Shown: piece after piece, positions 16,476 to 23,153 of the stretch | Numbering within the stretch: the first letter of the stretch is position 1 | Layout: each line of letters opens with the position of its first letter | DNA from: a virus | DNA length: 30,531 bases | Strand: one strand, 5' to 3' | Virus record (IMG/VR): IMGVR_UViG_3300040816_001098 | Span: 1-30,531 of that record | The notes under the pieces: model-generated | Database searches by the model: none | Told to the model about the DNA's origin: nothing | What the model saw: only the letters and a program-made list of their open reading frames with translations | Translations under genes and position numbers: made by a program

Positions 16476-17205
16476 GAAGAATTTATTTAAACGAATACAA
16501 GACACTCCACCCGAGCCACCTAAACAGTCTGTAATTGAACAAGCTGAACAACTGGCAGAAAAACTAACACCACCCGAAACGGTTCATACTACTTTAGCTA
16601 AAATGCAAGAAGAAGTGCAAAACCTAAAACGTGATACTAGCACGGGTACTTATAGAGGGGCTTTTGACTTTATTTCTATTAACGCAATATTAGCAGAAAT
16701 AAAACCCTTAATGATTAAGCATAAAATGCTTTTAAAACCTAATATGATTGATGTACAAAATCAGTTAATTACTACTACAAATAAAAAAGGTGAAGATTCG
16801 CACCAATGTTGGTCTAATGCTACTATTGAATTTATATGGATACATACACCAACTGGGCAAACAGATATTACTCGCTTTCACGGGCAAGGATATAACGACC
16901 TTGATAAAAGTTTTAACTCATTAACTACATCTGCTGAGCGTTACTTCTTATTAAAGTATTTTCATATTATTTCTAATGATGATATGACAATAGGAACTAA
17001 CAATAATGAGCATAGCTCTTTACACCCTACTAACTTAAATACTTATATTGCACAAATTATAAAATATAAAGAAAAAGGGCATAGTTTTGAAAAGTGTATA
17101 AATTACTTTAATGATAAACTTAAAAAAGATAATAAAACCCTTTCTAAATCTCAAGAGGCTAAGTTATTAGAAATATATAGCTTTGCTGAAAAAGATGAGG
17201 GTTAA
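16474..17205 (+). CDS. erf: ERF-family single-strand annealing protein
   Basis: A 243-residue recombination protein. The ERF core spans residues ~35-175: VHTTLAKMQEEV, then YRGAFDFISINAILAEIKPLMIK (with the usual tyrosine-to-phenylalanine variation of the Y-x-x-x-x-D/E motif), an insert (GEDSHQCWSNATIEFIWIHT), and the end motif NSLTTSAERYFLLKYFHI. ERF proteins anneal single strands and, in P22, circularise the incoming genome. Here it could recombine redundant ends after infection to form the circular plasmid. The C-terminal helical region is variable. AAGGAA lies before ATG 16474, inside the leader repeat. Confidence 0.88.
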   Translation: MKNLFKRIQDTPPEPPKQSVIEQAEQLAEKLTPPETVHTTLAKMQEEVQNLKRDTSTGTYRGAFDFISINAILAEIKPLMIKHKMLLKPNMIDVQNQLITTTNKKGEDSHQCWSNATIEFIWIHTPTGQTDITRFHGQGYNDLDKSFNSLTTSAERYFLLKYFHIISNDDMTIGTNNNEHSSLHPTNLNTYIAQIIKYKEKGHSFEKCINYFNDKLKKDNKTLSKSQEAKLLEIYSFAEKDEG

Positions 17206-17208
17206 GCT

Positions 17209-17700
17209 ATGGCACATAATGCAGTAGAACTACAAAAACAATATAATTTAACTACTGATAATAGTTTATTATTAAACAGGTTATTTTATAATAATGTTAT
17301 TGCACATGGTATTAGAGTTAATTTTATAGCAATAGATGATGAAACTACTTTATTACACAATGCAGAATATTTAAAAAAGGACACTCGCAAGTCATTAAAA
17401 AAGGATTTAAAAAACTTAATTAATTTACTAAAGGCATTCCATACGCCCCCTACTGATATTGAACAGCTAAACAGTTTTATACAATCTGATGAAGTTGTTG
17501 TAACTAATACTTACAGAAATATTGTAAATGGAGCTTATAAAGCCCTAGTAGATGAAAATAATACATATGTAGAGTTTAAATACTATAAAGAGCCAGTAAT
17601 TAGAATTTACAACGTATTAAATAAAAACATGTTTAAGAGCTATCATATAGAACAACGTTTGCAAGAGGCACACGACGCTATAAAAAGCAATTTAATTTAG
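17209..17700 (+). CDS. Unknown protein between ERF and replication genes
   Basis: A 163-residue soluble protein that starts three bases after the ERF stop with GAGGG upstream, so it is probably co-translated. The sequence is mixed alpha/beta with a basic helical centre (LKKDTRKSLKKDLKNLINLL) and a beta-rich stretch (NTYVEFKYYKEPVIRIYNVL). No Cys, membrane segment or catalytic motif. Its place suggests a DNA replication or recombination accessory role, without direct support. Confidence 0.6.
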   Translation: MAHNAVELQKQYNLTTDNSLLLNRLFYNNVIAHGIRVNFIAIDDETTLLHNAEYLKKDTRKSLKKDLKNLINLLKAFHTPPTDIEQLNSFIQSDEVVVTNTYRNIVNGAYKALVDENNTYVEFKYYKEPVIRIYNVLNKNMFKSYHIEQRLQEAHDAIKSNLI

Positions 17701-17711
17701 TTTTAAAGCAA
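17700..17711 (+). repeat. Early leader repeat, copy 6 (before replication gene)
   Basis: GTTTTAAAGCAA, the first block of the leader repeat, overlaps the stop codon of the upstream gene and is followed by AAAAAGGA. The second block is absent. The gene start is at 17731. Confidence 0.5.
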
Positions 17712-17730
17712 AAAGGATAAAAGATTAACA

Positions 17731-18615
17731 ATGGCACAACAAAATAGATTGTACAAAGGTAGAATAAACTTTACGATGATATCTAACGATATTATCACTA
17801 GTCCTAAAATATCAGGATTAGCAAAAGCTTTATATTCTTATCTTGCATCACGCCCCGAGGGTTGGATATTTTACCAGGAGGAAATAAACAAGAATTTTCT
17901 TGAGGGTAGAACCGCAATAAAAACAGCAACAAAACAGCTTGAAGAAGTGGGACTAATAAGACGTTTCAGAGATAGACGCCCCGACGGTACTTTAGGAGGA
18001 TATGATTTATATCTTTGCTCAAGTATGACAGAGGCTAAGCCTGTTAATAACTTGGTTAGTGGTCGCTTACCTAAAACAAGTACTAAATTACAAGATAATG
18101 CCCAAAGTAGTGCATCTGTGGATAACTTTTTAAAGAAAAAACCGCAGAAGTCTAAGAGAAAATCTAAGAATGTGGATAACTCTACAACCACAAGCAGGTT
18201 GACTACACATGGCTCAGTTCCACATGGTGGCAAAACCACTATGGCTCAATCAACCCCTATAAAGACTGATGAGGTTAATATAGATATTAACCTAAGTAAT
18301 AAAGATATAAATATAAATAAAAAAGAAAAAAGCAAAGATTATTTTTTAAATAAAAATTCTTTTGTTGATAACATAAATAATTCGGATACATCTCGCATTA
18401 ACGAAGAAGAACGCAACCGTGTTACTCAACAAGTATGGGACATTGTTTTTTCAGACACTTCTTTATTACGAGAATACTCAAGAGCACATATTGAGTTATT
18501 ATCTTTCCAAAACGCATCTATATCATCAACTCTCGATAAAAAAACATACTCAGGAGCTGAGATAAACGAACGTAGAGATAAAATACGTAGAGAACTAAAG
18601 GCAAGGGGGTTCTAA
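17731..18615 (+). CDS. Winged-helix replication initiation protein
   Basis: A 294-residue protein. Residues 12-95 form a winged helix of the phage/plasmid replication-initiator type (INFTMISNDII, LAKALYSYLASRPEGWIF, TAIKTATKQLEEVGLIRR, GGYDLYL). A long, basic, low-complexity linker follows (~105-210), then a helical C-terminal part ending in ERRDKIRRELKARGF that may contact host helicase-loading factors. Lambda O has this plan: DNA-binding N-terminus, origin inside the gene, partner-binding C-terminus. Two consensus DnaA boxes and short repeats lie in the linker-coding part. Start ATG 17731 has AAAGGA somewhat far upstream. A pure transcription-factor role is less likely given the internal origin signals. 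Confidence 0.75.
   Translation: MAQQNRLYKGRINFTMISNDIITSPKISGLAKALYSYLASRPEGWIFYQEEINKNFLEGRTAIKTATKQLEEVGLIRRFRDRRPDGTLGGYDLYLCSSMTEAKPVNNLVSGRLPKTSTKLQDNAQSSASVDNFLKKKPQKSKRKSKNVDNSTTTSRLTTHGSVPHGGKTTMAQSTPIKTDEVNIDINLSNKDININKKEKSKDYFLNKNSFVDNINNSDTSRINEEERNRVTQQVWDIVFSDTSLLREYSRAHIELLSFQNASISSTLDKKTYSGAEINERRDKIRRELKARGF
18117..18371 (+). other. Probable replication origin inside the replication gene
   Basis: Two perfect DnaA boxes, TGTGGATAA (18117-18125 and 18171-18179), are followed by three adjoining imperfect repeats of 15-16 bp beginning CACATGGCTCAGTTC (18206), CACATGGTGGCAAAAC (18221) and CACTATGGCTCAATC (18237). Next is a 10-bp inverted repeat, AGGTTAATAT/ATATTAACCT (18272-18293), then an extremely AT-rich stretch to ~18360 suited to strand opening, and a one-mismatch DnaA box TGTTGATAA (18363-18371). 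This is the DnaA-box, iteron and AT-rich order of known origins. Confidence 0.7.
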
Positions 18616-18616
18616 A

Positions 18617-19054
18617 ATGAGACACTTATTTTTACAGCCCTGCATTACCGCTCTAATAGATGAAATGTTTAGAGGTATTTATCATGAGGGTGCTCTTGAT
18701 GATATACCACCCGAGGATATAAAAGACTTTCTAAAACAGCTTTATAGGCTTAAAGGTGCAGATTTATATAATACAGATGCACAAGAACAATTAACAACCT
18801 TACAAGATGAGTTTAGTGACTTAGAAAATGAAAAGGATGAGTTAAAAAGTTCTTTAGATGATTTAGAATATATAGACAGACAAAAAGATACTATAGAAAC
18901 CTTTGTAACTTATGTAGCAGACTTTTTAGAAACTCTTAAACCTAAAAGCTTAATTACAGATGCTGAGACTATAAAGCATATTGATTATATATGTGAAACT
19001 AGAAAAAAACGTAATTACCGAGGTTTTAACGATAAACAAGAACAGAAAGGCTAA
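18617..19054 (+). CDS. Coiled-coil protein, unknown
   Basis: A 145-residue acidic protein starting one base after the replication-gene stop. Residues ~55-90 form a clear coiled coil (EQLTTLQDEFSDLENEKDEL). The C-terminus is basic (RKKRNYRGFNDKQEQKG). There is no membrane segment. Its tight link to the replication gene recalls lambda P following O, but length and sequence do not match a helicase loader, and no AAA+ motif is present. Possibly a replication partner. Confidence 0.6.
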   Translation: MRHLFLQPCITALIDEMFRGIYHEGALDDIPPEDIKDFLKQLYRLKGADLYNTDAQEQLTTLQDEFSDLENEKDELKSSLDDLEYIDRQKDTIETFVTYVADFLETLKPKSLITDAETIKHIDYICETRKKRNYRGFNDKQEQKG

Positions 19055-19058
19055 TATT

Positions 19059-19196
19059 ATGCAAACAGTATTTGATTTATTAATGGCTTGGGGCATTGTT
19101 GCACTAAAAGCAACAGCATGCATCATAGCAATAAAAGTAGTTTTAACAATAATAGGTAAAATAAAGGAGGAAAAACAAAGCAAAAGTAATATATAA
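19059..19196 (+). CDS. 45-residue single-pass membrane peptide
   Basis: From ATG 19059 (MQTVFDLLMAWGIVALKATA...) with AGAAAGG upstream and four bases after the preceding stop. A longer in-frame reading into the previous gene lacks a ribosome site. Residues ~4-33 are hydrophobic with two lysines, then a charged tail (GKIKEEKQSKSNI). It resembles small phage or toxin-like membrane peptides, but no antitoxin partner is evident. Function unknown. Confidence 0.55.
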   Translation: MQTVFDLLMAWGIVALKATACIIAIKVVLTIIGKIKEEKQSKSNI

Positions 19197-19221
19197 ATTA
19201 ACTATAAATATATAACAAAAT

Positions 19222-19236
19222 CCGTGATATTTACGG
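19222..19236. other. Small dyad in the gap before the repressor
   Basis: CCGT (19222-19225) and ACGG (19233-19236) can pair across a seven-base loop and are followed by GGGGG. With no U-tract on the plus strand it is unlikely to be a simple terminator; on the minus strand ATTTTGTT follows. It sits just before the promoter at 19250. Confidence 0.3.
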
Positions 19237-19241
19237 GGGGC

Positions 19242-19286
19242 GTGGCGTTTTGCTCCACATATTCGATATTTTAGAATAACTGCCAC
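19242..19286 (+). promoter_or_regulatory. Repressor-gene promoter bracketed by GTGGC/GCCAC
   Basis: TTGCTC (19250-19255), 16-base gap, TAGAAT (19272-19277). GTGGC (19242-19246) and GCCAC (19282-19286) flank the promoter, and CCAC (19255-19258) forms a second dyad with GTGG over the -35. These are plausible autoregulatory operators of the XRE protein encoded ~80 bases downstream. Confidence 0.5.
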
Positions 19287-19330
19287 AAAAAGACTATAAA
19301 CTAAATATATAAACTATAACTTAATCAATA

Positions 19331-19345
19331 TTTAAAGCAATGATT
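19331..19345 (+). repeat. Early leader repeat, copy 3 (before repressor)
   Basis: TTTAAAGCAATGATT, followed by AAAGGAAACGAAC and the true start at 19367. The ATG within the repeat is in frame with the repressor, so an N-terminally extended form of nine residues could be made. Confidence 0.6.
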
Positions 19346-19366
19346 AAACAAAAGGAAACGAACATT

Positions 19367-19762
19367 ATGAAAAAAGTAACAGATAAATACTCAACTCAAA
19401 ACCCTAACCCTAAAGATGTTATTGTTGGTAAGCGTCTAAGAGCACGCAGAACTATACAAGGTCTATCACAAGAGGGTTTAGCTGACAAGCTAGGTATTAC
19501 GTTCCAACAGGTACAAAAATACGAAAATGCTACAAATAGAATTAGTGCAAGTAGACTGCTTGATGTATGCGAACACTTAAATACAACACCTAACGTTATT
19601 TTAGGTTGGAATAATAATAGCAATGATGCTCTTAATGAGTTTTTAAAAGATAATGATGTTTTAAAATTTATAAGAGCGTTTAAAATCATGCCTAACCATG
19701 CTAAAGCGACCGTTAAAACTGTTATAGCATCTTTTAGCAAGATTGATGCAGTAAATCACTAA
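19367..19762 (+). CDS. XRE-family repressor
   Basis: A 131-residue DNA-binding protein. The helix-turn-helix spans ~20-80: VGKRLRARRTIQGLSQEGLA, then GITFQQVQKYE and RISASRLLDVCEHL. This form, with FQQVQKYE and SASRL, is common in Alphaproteobacteria and gives the best host clue in the window. The C-terminal ~50 residues are helical; there is no S24-type peptidase domain, so induction would not be by LexA-like self-cleavage. AAGGA precedes ATG 19367 by ten bases. It likely represses the promoters at 15432 and/or 19250 and so may hold the plasmid-prophage state. Confidence 0.85.
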   Translation: MKKVTDKYSTQNPNPKDVIVGKRLRARRTIQGLSQEGLADKLGITFQQVQKYENATNRISASRLLDVCEHLNTTPNVILGWNNNSNDALNEFLKDNDVLKFIRAFKIMPNHAKATVKTVIASFSKIDAVNH

Positions 19763-19780
19763 AAAACAATTTAACGCCCC

Positions 19781-19801
19781 GCTAGTGGCTTTATAACTAG
19801 C
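19781..19801. other. Hairpin after the repressor gene
   Basis: GCTAGT (19781-19786) pairs with ACTAGC (19796-19801). There is no U-tract, so it may be a weak pause, an mRNA 3' end stabiliser or a processing site. Confidence 0.35.
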
Positions 19802-19809
19802 TTAACAAA

Positions 19810-19822
19810 TTAAAGCAATGAT
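19810..19822 (+). repeat. Early leader repeat, copy 4
   Basis: TTAAAGCAATGAT, followed by AAAGGAACGAAAC. Its ATG opens a nine-codon frame (MIQKKERN) that ends one base before the start of the 19846 gene. Confidence 0.55.
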
Positions 19823-19845
19823 ACAAAAAAAGGAACGAAACTAAA

Positions 19846-20040
19846 ATGCAAATAGAAATAAAATGCTATAAAAGCAACGGTATTAGCGATATTCAGCTTT
19901 TACTAAAAAGAGAAAAAGAAATTTTAAAAGAAAATCCCGAGCTTTCAAAAGAAGATATAGAAAGTGGGCTTTGCCAGGGCGGGGGCTTTGTATTTTTCTA
20001 CAAAGGTAAGCAAGAACTACACGACACAAGAAAAAAATAA
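19846..20040 (+). CDS. Small early protein, unknown
   Basis: A 64-residue protein from ATG 19846 (MQIEIKCYKSNGIS). Charged helix in the middle (LLKREKEILKENPELSKEDI), then a short glycine/cysteine segment (GLCQGGGFVFFYKG). It sits behind a leader repeat with AAGGAAC. No family recognised. Confidence 0.55.
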   Translation: MQIEIKCYKSNGISDIQLLLKREKEILKENPELSKEDIESGLCQGGGFVFFYKGKQELHDTRKK

Positions 20041-20046
20041 AAAGGG

Positions 20047-20060
20047 TTAAAGCAATGATT
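20047..20060 (+). repeat. Early leader repeat, copy 5; its ATG is a gene start
   Basis: TTAAAGCAATGATT, with AAAGGG just before. Here the ATG of the repeat is the start codon of the 20055 gene, so an antisense RNA pairing with it would cover the start directly. Confidence 0.55.
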
Positions 20061-20423
20061 GATTATGATAGATTAGTAGAGCTAGGCGATAAAATAGCAG
20101 AAGAAACAGCAACAAAAGCAGAGCATCAAGAATACGCTGATATTGTTGAACAGTTAGAAAATGAAGAACCTACACAAGAGCAACCATTAACAGGCGAGAT
20201 ACCTGGATTTATAGATGCATATAAAAAAGTAGTTCAGCATCAATGCTATTATTGCAATACAACTAGGAATATAAGAGTATCAAGAAAACAAAAATATTTA
20301 AAATTTACTTGTGATTGTGGAGTTAGACAAAAAGAGGAAATTAGAAAACTTAAAGAGTTTTCGATTGAGGAAATGTTAAAACTACAAAATACAATAATTT
20401 CTAAACATGAGGAGCTAGAATAA
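20055..20423 (+). CDS. Small zinc-ribbon-like protein
   Basis: A 122-residue protein. Residues 64-88 hold CYYC and CDC separated by a basic beta-like stretch (RNIRVSRKQKYLKF), the spacing of a zinc ribbon. The N-terminus is acidic and helical, and the C-terminus is a charged helix. Zinc ribbons in small phage proteins often bind nucleic acid or RNA polymerase, so it is a candidate regulator, perhaps of late genes, but with no direct support. The stop overlaps the next start (TAATG). Confidence 0.6.
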   Translation: MIDYDRLVELGDKIAEETATKAEHQEYADIVEQLENEEPTQEQPLTGEIPGFIDAYKKVVQHQCYYCNTTRNIRVSRKQKYLKFTCDCGVRQKEEIRKLKEFSIEEMLKLQNTIISKHEELE

Positions 20424-20707
20424 TGTGTATGATAAAACCTAAAAGGATTAGTTCAGGTACTTCTCAGTTTGCCCCTGCCTTTGGCGGAGTTGGTCGTAAA
20501 TTTACAGATGTAAACGGTGGTTATAGTGCATACATAACGCCATATAACAGAGGCATGGTTAATTTTACTATAACTCAAGATATTTATGAAGATGATAGCG
20601 AAATAAGCAACTGCAAGTTAGATATTGCTTTTTTTGAAGAACTAAAAAAGATTGCAGATGTTGAAATAGAATACAAAAAACAAAAGCTAAAGGAGTTACA
20701 AAAATGA
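20423..20707 (+). CDS. Small early protein, unknown
   Basis: A 94-residue protein whose ATG overlaps the previous stop by one base and whose end overlaps the next start by four, so translation is coupled. GAGG precedes the start. The first half is glycine-rich and beta-like (FAPAFGGVGRKFTDVNGGY); the second is a charged helix (FFEELKKIADVEIEYKKQKL). No family recognised. Confidence 0.55.
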   Translation: MCMIKPKRISSGTSQFAPAFGGVGRKFTDVNGGYSAYITPYNRGMVNFTITQDIYEDDSEISNCKLDIAFFEELKKIADVEIEYKKQKLKELQK

Positions 20708-21057
20708 ATCGCGTTGAAAAAATGAAAGTACTAGATGCTTTAGCTGATAATATTTTGTATTTAGCTAATAAGTCAGGTCTAACGCTAAATAAAAGAGTAT
20801 CAAGAGATTTTATCTTTATTAAAACTGAAATTATAGGCTATAAAGGAAAATATGAAACAGAGCTTAGATTAGGTAAGGAACATTTAGACACTAAAAGCAA
20901 TGATATTTTACTAGAGTTTATTAACAATATTAAAAAATTCTCTGATGATAGTGTGCAAAGTCATGCAAAAGCTGTACAGTTTTTCACTAAAGCCAGTCAA
21001 GATATTGATAATATTATTAATAACTATAGCAACTTATCAGGAAAGAACTATGACTAA
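20704..21057 (+). CDS. Small helical protein, unknown
   Basis: A 117-residue protein starting in an ATGA overlap with the preceding gene, with AGGAG upstream. Mostly helical and polar, no membrane segment or Cys. The overlapped pair suggests the two products are made in equal amounts and may act together. Function unknown. Confidence 0.55.
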   Translation: MNRVEKMKVLDALADNILYLANKSGLTLNKRVSRDFIFIKTEIIGYKGKYETELRLGKEHLDTKSNDILLEFINNIKKFSDDSVQSHAKAVQFFTKASQDIDNIINNYSNLSGKNYD

Positions 21058-21085
21058 TAAAAAAACAATGGAGTATAACAATTGA
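21050..21085 (+). other. Possible 11-codon coupling frame
   Basis: AGGAAAG (21039 onward) is well placed before ATG 21050. The frame (MTNKKTMEYNN) ends in TGA that overlaps the ATG at 21085 (TGATG), so ribosomes could re-start on the next gene. It overlaps the end of the 20704 gene. Confidence 0.4.
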
Positions 21086-21390
21086 TGCAATTTATAAAAA
21101 CTCTAATACAAAACTTTTTTAAATCAGGTAAGCCCACGGACTGGACTTGCACTAGCGACGCTCTACCCTCTTTTAAGGGTGGGCGTTCGCCTCTTTTAAA
21201 ATTAATACTTAAAGACGGTACTATTGTAGACGGCTATTGCTTTACTACTTACCATGTATCATCAGATAAGTATTATAAATATTTCATGATTGTTACGGAT
21301 AATCAACAAATTTCTGTTGAGACGTCATGTATAATAAAATGGATTTTTCACGATTGCTATAAGCATCGTACAGACAGTAACATAAATTAA
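21085..21390 (+). CDS. Small early protein, unknown
   Basis: A 101-residue protein. A TTG at 21082 is in frame, but ATG 21085 overlaps the stop of the small frame before it and is preferred. The coding DNA holds a small hairpin near 21160-21190 (ACCCT/AGGGT). The product has several Cys and aromatic residues and a beta-rich centre (LKLILKDGTIVDGYCFTTYH). Function unknown. It ends just before the inverted repeat at 21392. Confidence 0.55.
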   Translation: MQFIKTLIQNFFKSGKPTDWTCTSDALPSFKGGRSPLLKLILKDGTIVDGYCFTTYHVSSDKYYKYFMIVTDNQQISVETSCIIKWIFHDCYKHRTDSNIN

Positions 21391-21391
21391 G

Positions 21392-21460
21392 GTTTTTGTT
21401 ACACTCAAGCCACTCTAGGATTTACGGGCTGTTTAAGTGTAACAAAAACGTGTAACAAAA
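21392..21460. promoter_or_regulatory. Candidate res site: 14-bp inverted repeat plus third box (site C)
   Basis: GTTTTTGTTACACT (21392-21405) and AGTGTAACAAAAAC (21436-21449) are a perfect 14-bp inverted repeat 30 bases apart, and a third box, CGTGTAACAAAA, follows at 21449-21460. They lie directly in front of the resolvase gene, where resolvases keep their recombination and autoregulation sites. The 12-base core is the same as in late elements A, B and D. Confidence 0.65.
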
Positions 21461-21477
21461 TAAAAGGTGTAGAAACG

Positions 21478-22155
21478 ATGAAATATGGTTATGCGAGAGT
21501 GTCTACTAAAGAGCAATCTTTAGATGTTCAAATTGAAAAACTAAAATCACTCGGGGTAGATGATATATTTAGTGAAAAAGTCTCGGGGGTGGCAAAAAAA
21601 ATGCCTGAAAGAGAAAAACTACTAAAATTAATTAAGCCAGGCGATGAAGTTTCTTTTTATAAGTTTGACCGTTTAGGTCGTTCTTTAGCTGATGTTGTTT
21701 TATTTGCAAGACAGCTAGAAGAAAAAGGAGCAACGCTAAAATCTATTACTGAGGGTATAGATACTAGCACACCTGCGGGCAAAATGGTCTCTAATATGCT
21801 TTTAAGCTTTGCCGAGTATGAAAGATGCTTAATTACTGAAAGAACAAAAGCAGGCTTGCAGAACGCTAAAGATAAAGGCATCATCTTAGGGCGTCGTCGC
21901 AAATTAAGCAAACAACAAGTAAAGCTATTAAATAAATTAATTGATGAGGGACATAATAAAACATACATTGCAGATATGTTAGATATATCTCGCATGAGTG
22001 TTCATAGATATATTGATAGACAGGTTGTTTTAGTTGGGGAGCTAACCGAAAAAGGTTTAACTAAAAAAAAGATAATGGATAAACTAGGAATATCACAAGA
22101 AACAGTTGACAGGTATATAACTCTAGTTAATGCAAAAAAGAAAGAACCTAAATAA
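21478..22155 (+). CDS. Serine resolvase with two C-terminal helix-turn-helix units
   Basis: A 225-residue small serine recombinase. The catalytic domain (~1-135) has the nucleophile in YARVSTKEQ (Ser9), FDRLGRSLAD and the long E-helix start (LLSFAEYERCLITERTKAGL). Typical resolvases end near 185-200 after one HTH_7 unit. Here the first unit (~145-180, LSKQQVKLLNKLIDEG, DISRMSVHRYI) is followed by a second (~190-215, TEKGLTKKKIMDKLGISQET, VDRYI). Its likely role is resolving plasmid dimers at site C just upstream. The extra HTH might widen binding to further boxes. It is too short to be a large serine integrase. Confidence 0.88.
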   Translation: MKYGYARVSTKEQSLDVQIEKLKSLGVDDIFSEKVSGVAKKMPEREKLLKLIKPGDEVSFYKFDRLGRSLADVVLFARQLEEKGATLKSITEGIDTSTPAGKMVSNMLLSFAEYERCLITERTKAGLQNAKDKGIILGRRRKLSKQQVKLLNKLIDEGHNKTYIADMLDISRMSVHRYIDRQVVLVGELTEKGLTKKKIMDKLGISQETVDRYITLVNAKKKEPK

Positions 22156-22183
22156 ATTAGGCTCTCCTTTAAGTTTGGAACTC

Positions 22184-22456
22184 TTAAACATCTTTTTTTA
22201 AAAACTCATCAATAGCTTGGTTTATTATATCTTTCATAAATATTCTACGCCCCTCTTGCCTTTCTAGCTTAATGATATAATCCTCAAGGTCATATCTTAA
22301 CTGGTTAGGCAAACGTAACGGGTACACGCTAGCTTGTTTCTTTTCTTGATTAGTGTTTTTAATTTCTACAGTCATAGACGGCTTTTTATCATTAGACTTT
22401 GAGAACTCCATAGAGTTTTCTATACTATCTAAAAAATTATCTTTCTTTTTATTCAT
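22184..22456 (-). CDS. Ribbon-helix-helix partition protein (centromere binder)
   Basis: A 90-residue protein starting three bases after the ParA stop. The first ~40 residues are polar and flexible; residues ~43-88 fit a ribbon-helix-helix (ASVYPLRLPNQLRYDLEDYI, then GRRIFMKDIINQAIDEFL). This plan, flexible arm plus RHH, is that of ParG/omega-type partners of ParA, which bind short direct repeats at the centromere and repress their own promoter. The ACATCTA heptads upstream of parA are the expected sites. The flexible arm in ParG stimulates ParA ATP hydrolysis. Confidence 0.75.
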   Translation of the reverse strand: MNKKKDNFLDSIENSMEFSKSNDKKPSMTVEIKNTNQEKKQASVYPLRLPNQLRYDLEDYIIKLERQEGRRIFMKDIINQAIDEFLKKDV

Positions 22457-22458
22457 AT

Positions 22459-23091
22459 CTATTTACCTTTATTTTGTAATATTCTAATAATGTTATTTGT
22501 AATTTCTTTAAACTCTATTGAGTTCTCATGCTTAGCATCATATTCACTAATACCCTTGCACTCATAAGCCGAGTATTGCATTTTTACAGTTGACTTAATA
22601 GTTCCTAGAACCCTACCATATCTTGCTAAAACATCTTTACCTTTTTCATACATTGTAGTGCCAACCTCTGCCCTACTAATAACAATACCAAAATCAACAC
22701 CTGCTTGCTCAATTAGATTTACAGTATTTGTAATAGTTGGTAAATCATTTCTTGTTGTTTGTAATGGAACTACAGCAAAATCACTATGCTTTAATAATTT
22801 AGCATGTGCATCAGCAATAATCGGAGGTGTATCAACTATTACATATTCACAACCGTTTTTCTTTAATGCTGTTAATGTTTCTTCTATTTTTTCTAGTGGA
22901 ATATACGAAGTATAAATATTGTTTTTCTCAAATTGCTCTTTTCTTTGAGAGCCCCAGTCAACTGTACTGCCTTGAGGGTCAACATCTAATAACACCGTAT
23001 TATTTTTTTGTGAGAACTCAACCGCTAAGTTAATAGCTGTTGTGCTCTTTCCTGAACCGCCTTTTTGCGATAAGATAAGTATAACTTTCAT
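22459..23091 (-). CDS. parA: ParA partition ATPase
   Basis: A 210-residue Walker-type ATPase that positions and segregates the plasmid form. The deviant Walker A is SQKGGSGKST near residue 9; LLDVDPQGS follows, and the Walker B is VIVDTPPI. AGGAG lies 11 bases before ATG 23091; an ATG at 23100 is only two bases from it, and earlier ones run into the repeat region, so I take 23091. The small size without an N-terminal HTH is type Ib, consistent with autorepression by the RHH partner rather than ParA. Confidence 0.92.
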   Translation of the reverse strand: MKVILILSQKGGSGKSTTAINLAVEFSQKNNTVLLDVDPQGSTVDWGSQRKEQFEKNNIYTSYIPLEKIEETLTALKKNGCEYVIVDTPPIIADAHAKLLKHSDFAVVPLQTTRNDLPTITNTVNLIEQAGVDFGIVISRAEVGTTMYEKGKDVLARYGRVLGTIKSTVKMQYSAYECKGISEYDAKHENSIEFKEITNNIIRILQNKGK

Positions 23092-23153
23092 TTTTATCAT
23101 TGCTCCTATATCTCTACATATAAATGTATTTATATTATTGTATTTATATATAT

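Noticed and set aside
17871-18239. 122-codon minus-strand frame
   Set aside because: Shadow of the replication gene; hydrophobic composition from the reverse strand and no ribosome site.
19396-19740. 114-codon minus-strand frame
   Set aside because: Antisense to the repressor gene, which has a clear helix-turn-helix on the plus strand.
21130-21200. tRNA or structured RNA in a GC-richer patch
   Set aside because: It gives one small hairpin but no cloverleaf, and lies inside a coding frame.
21478-22155. Phage integrase
   Set aside because: The serine recombinase lacks the large C-terminal domains of serine integrases and is linked to a res-like site and ParA, so dimer resolution is more likely. 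No attachment site was seen.
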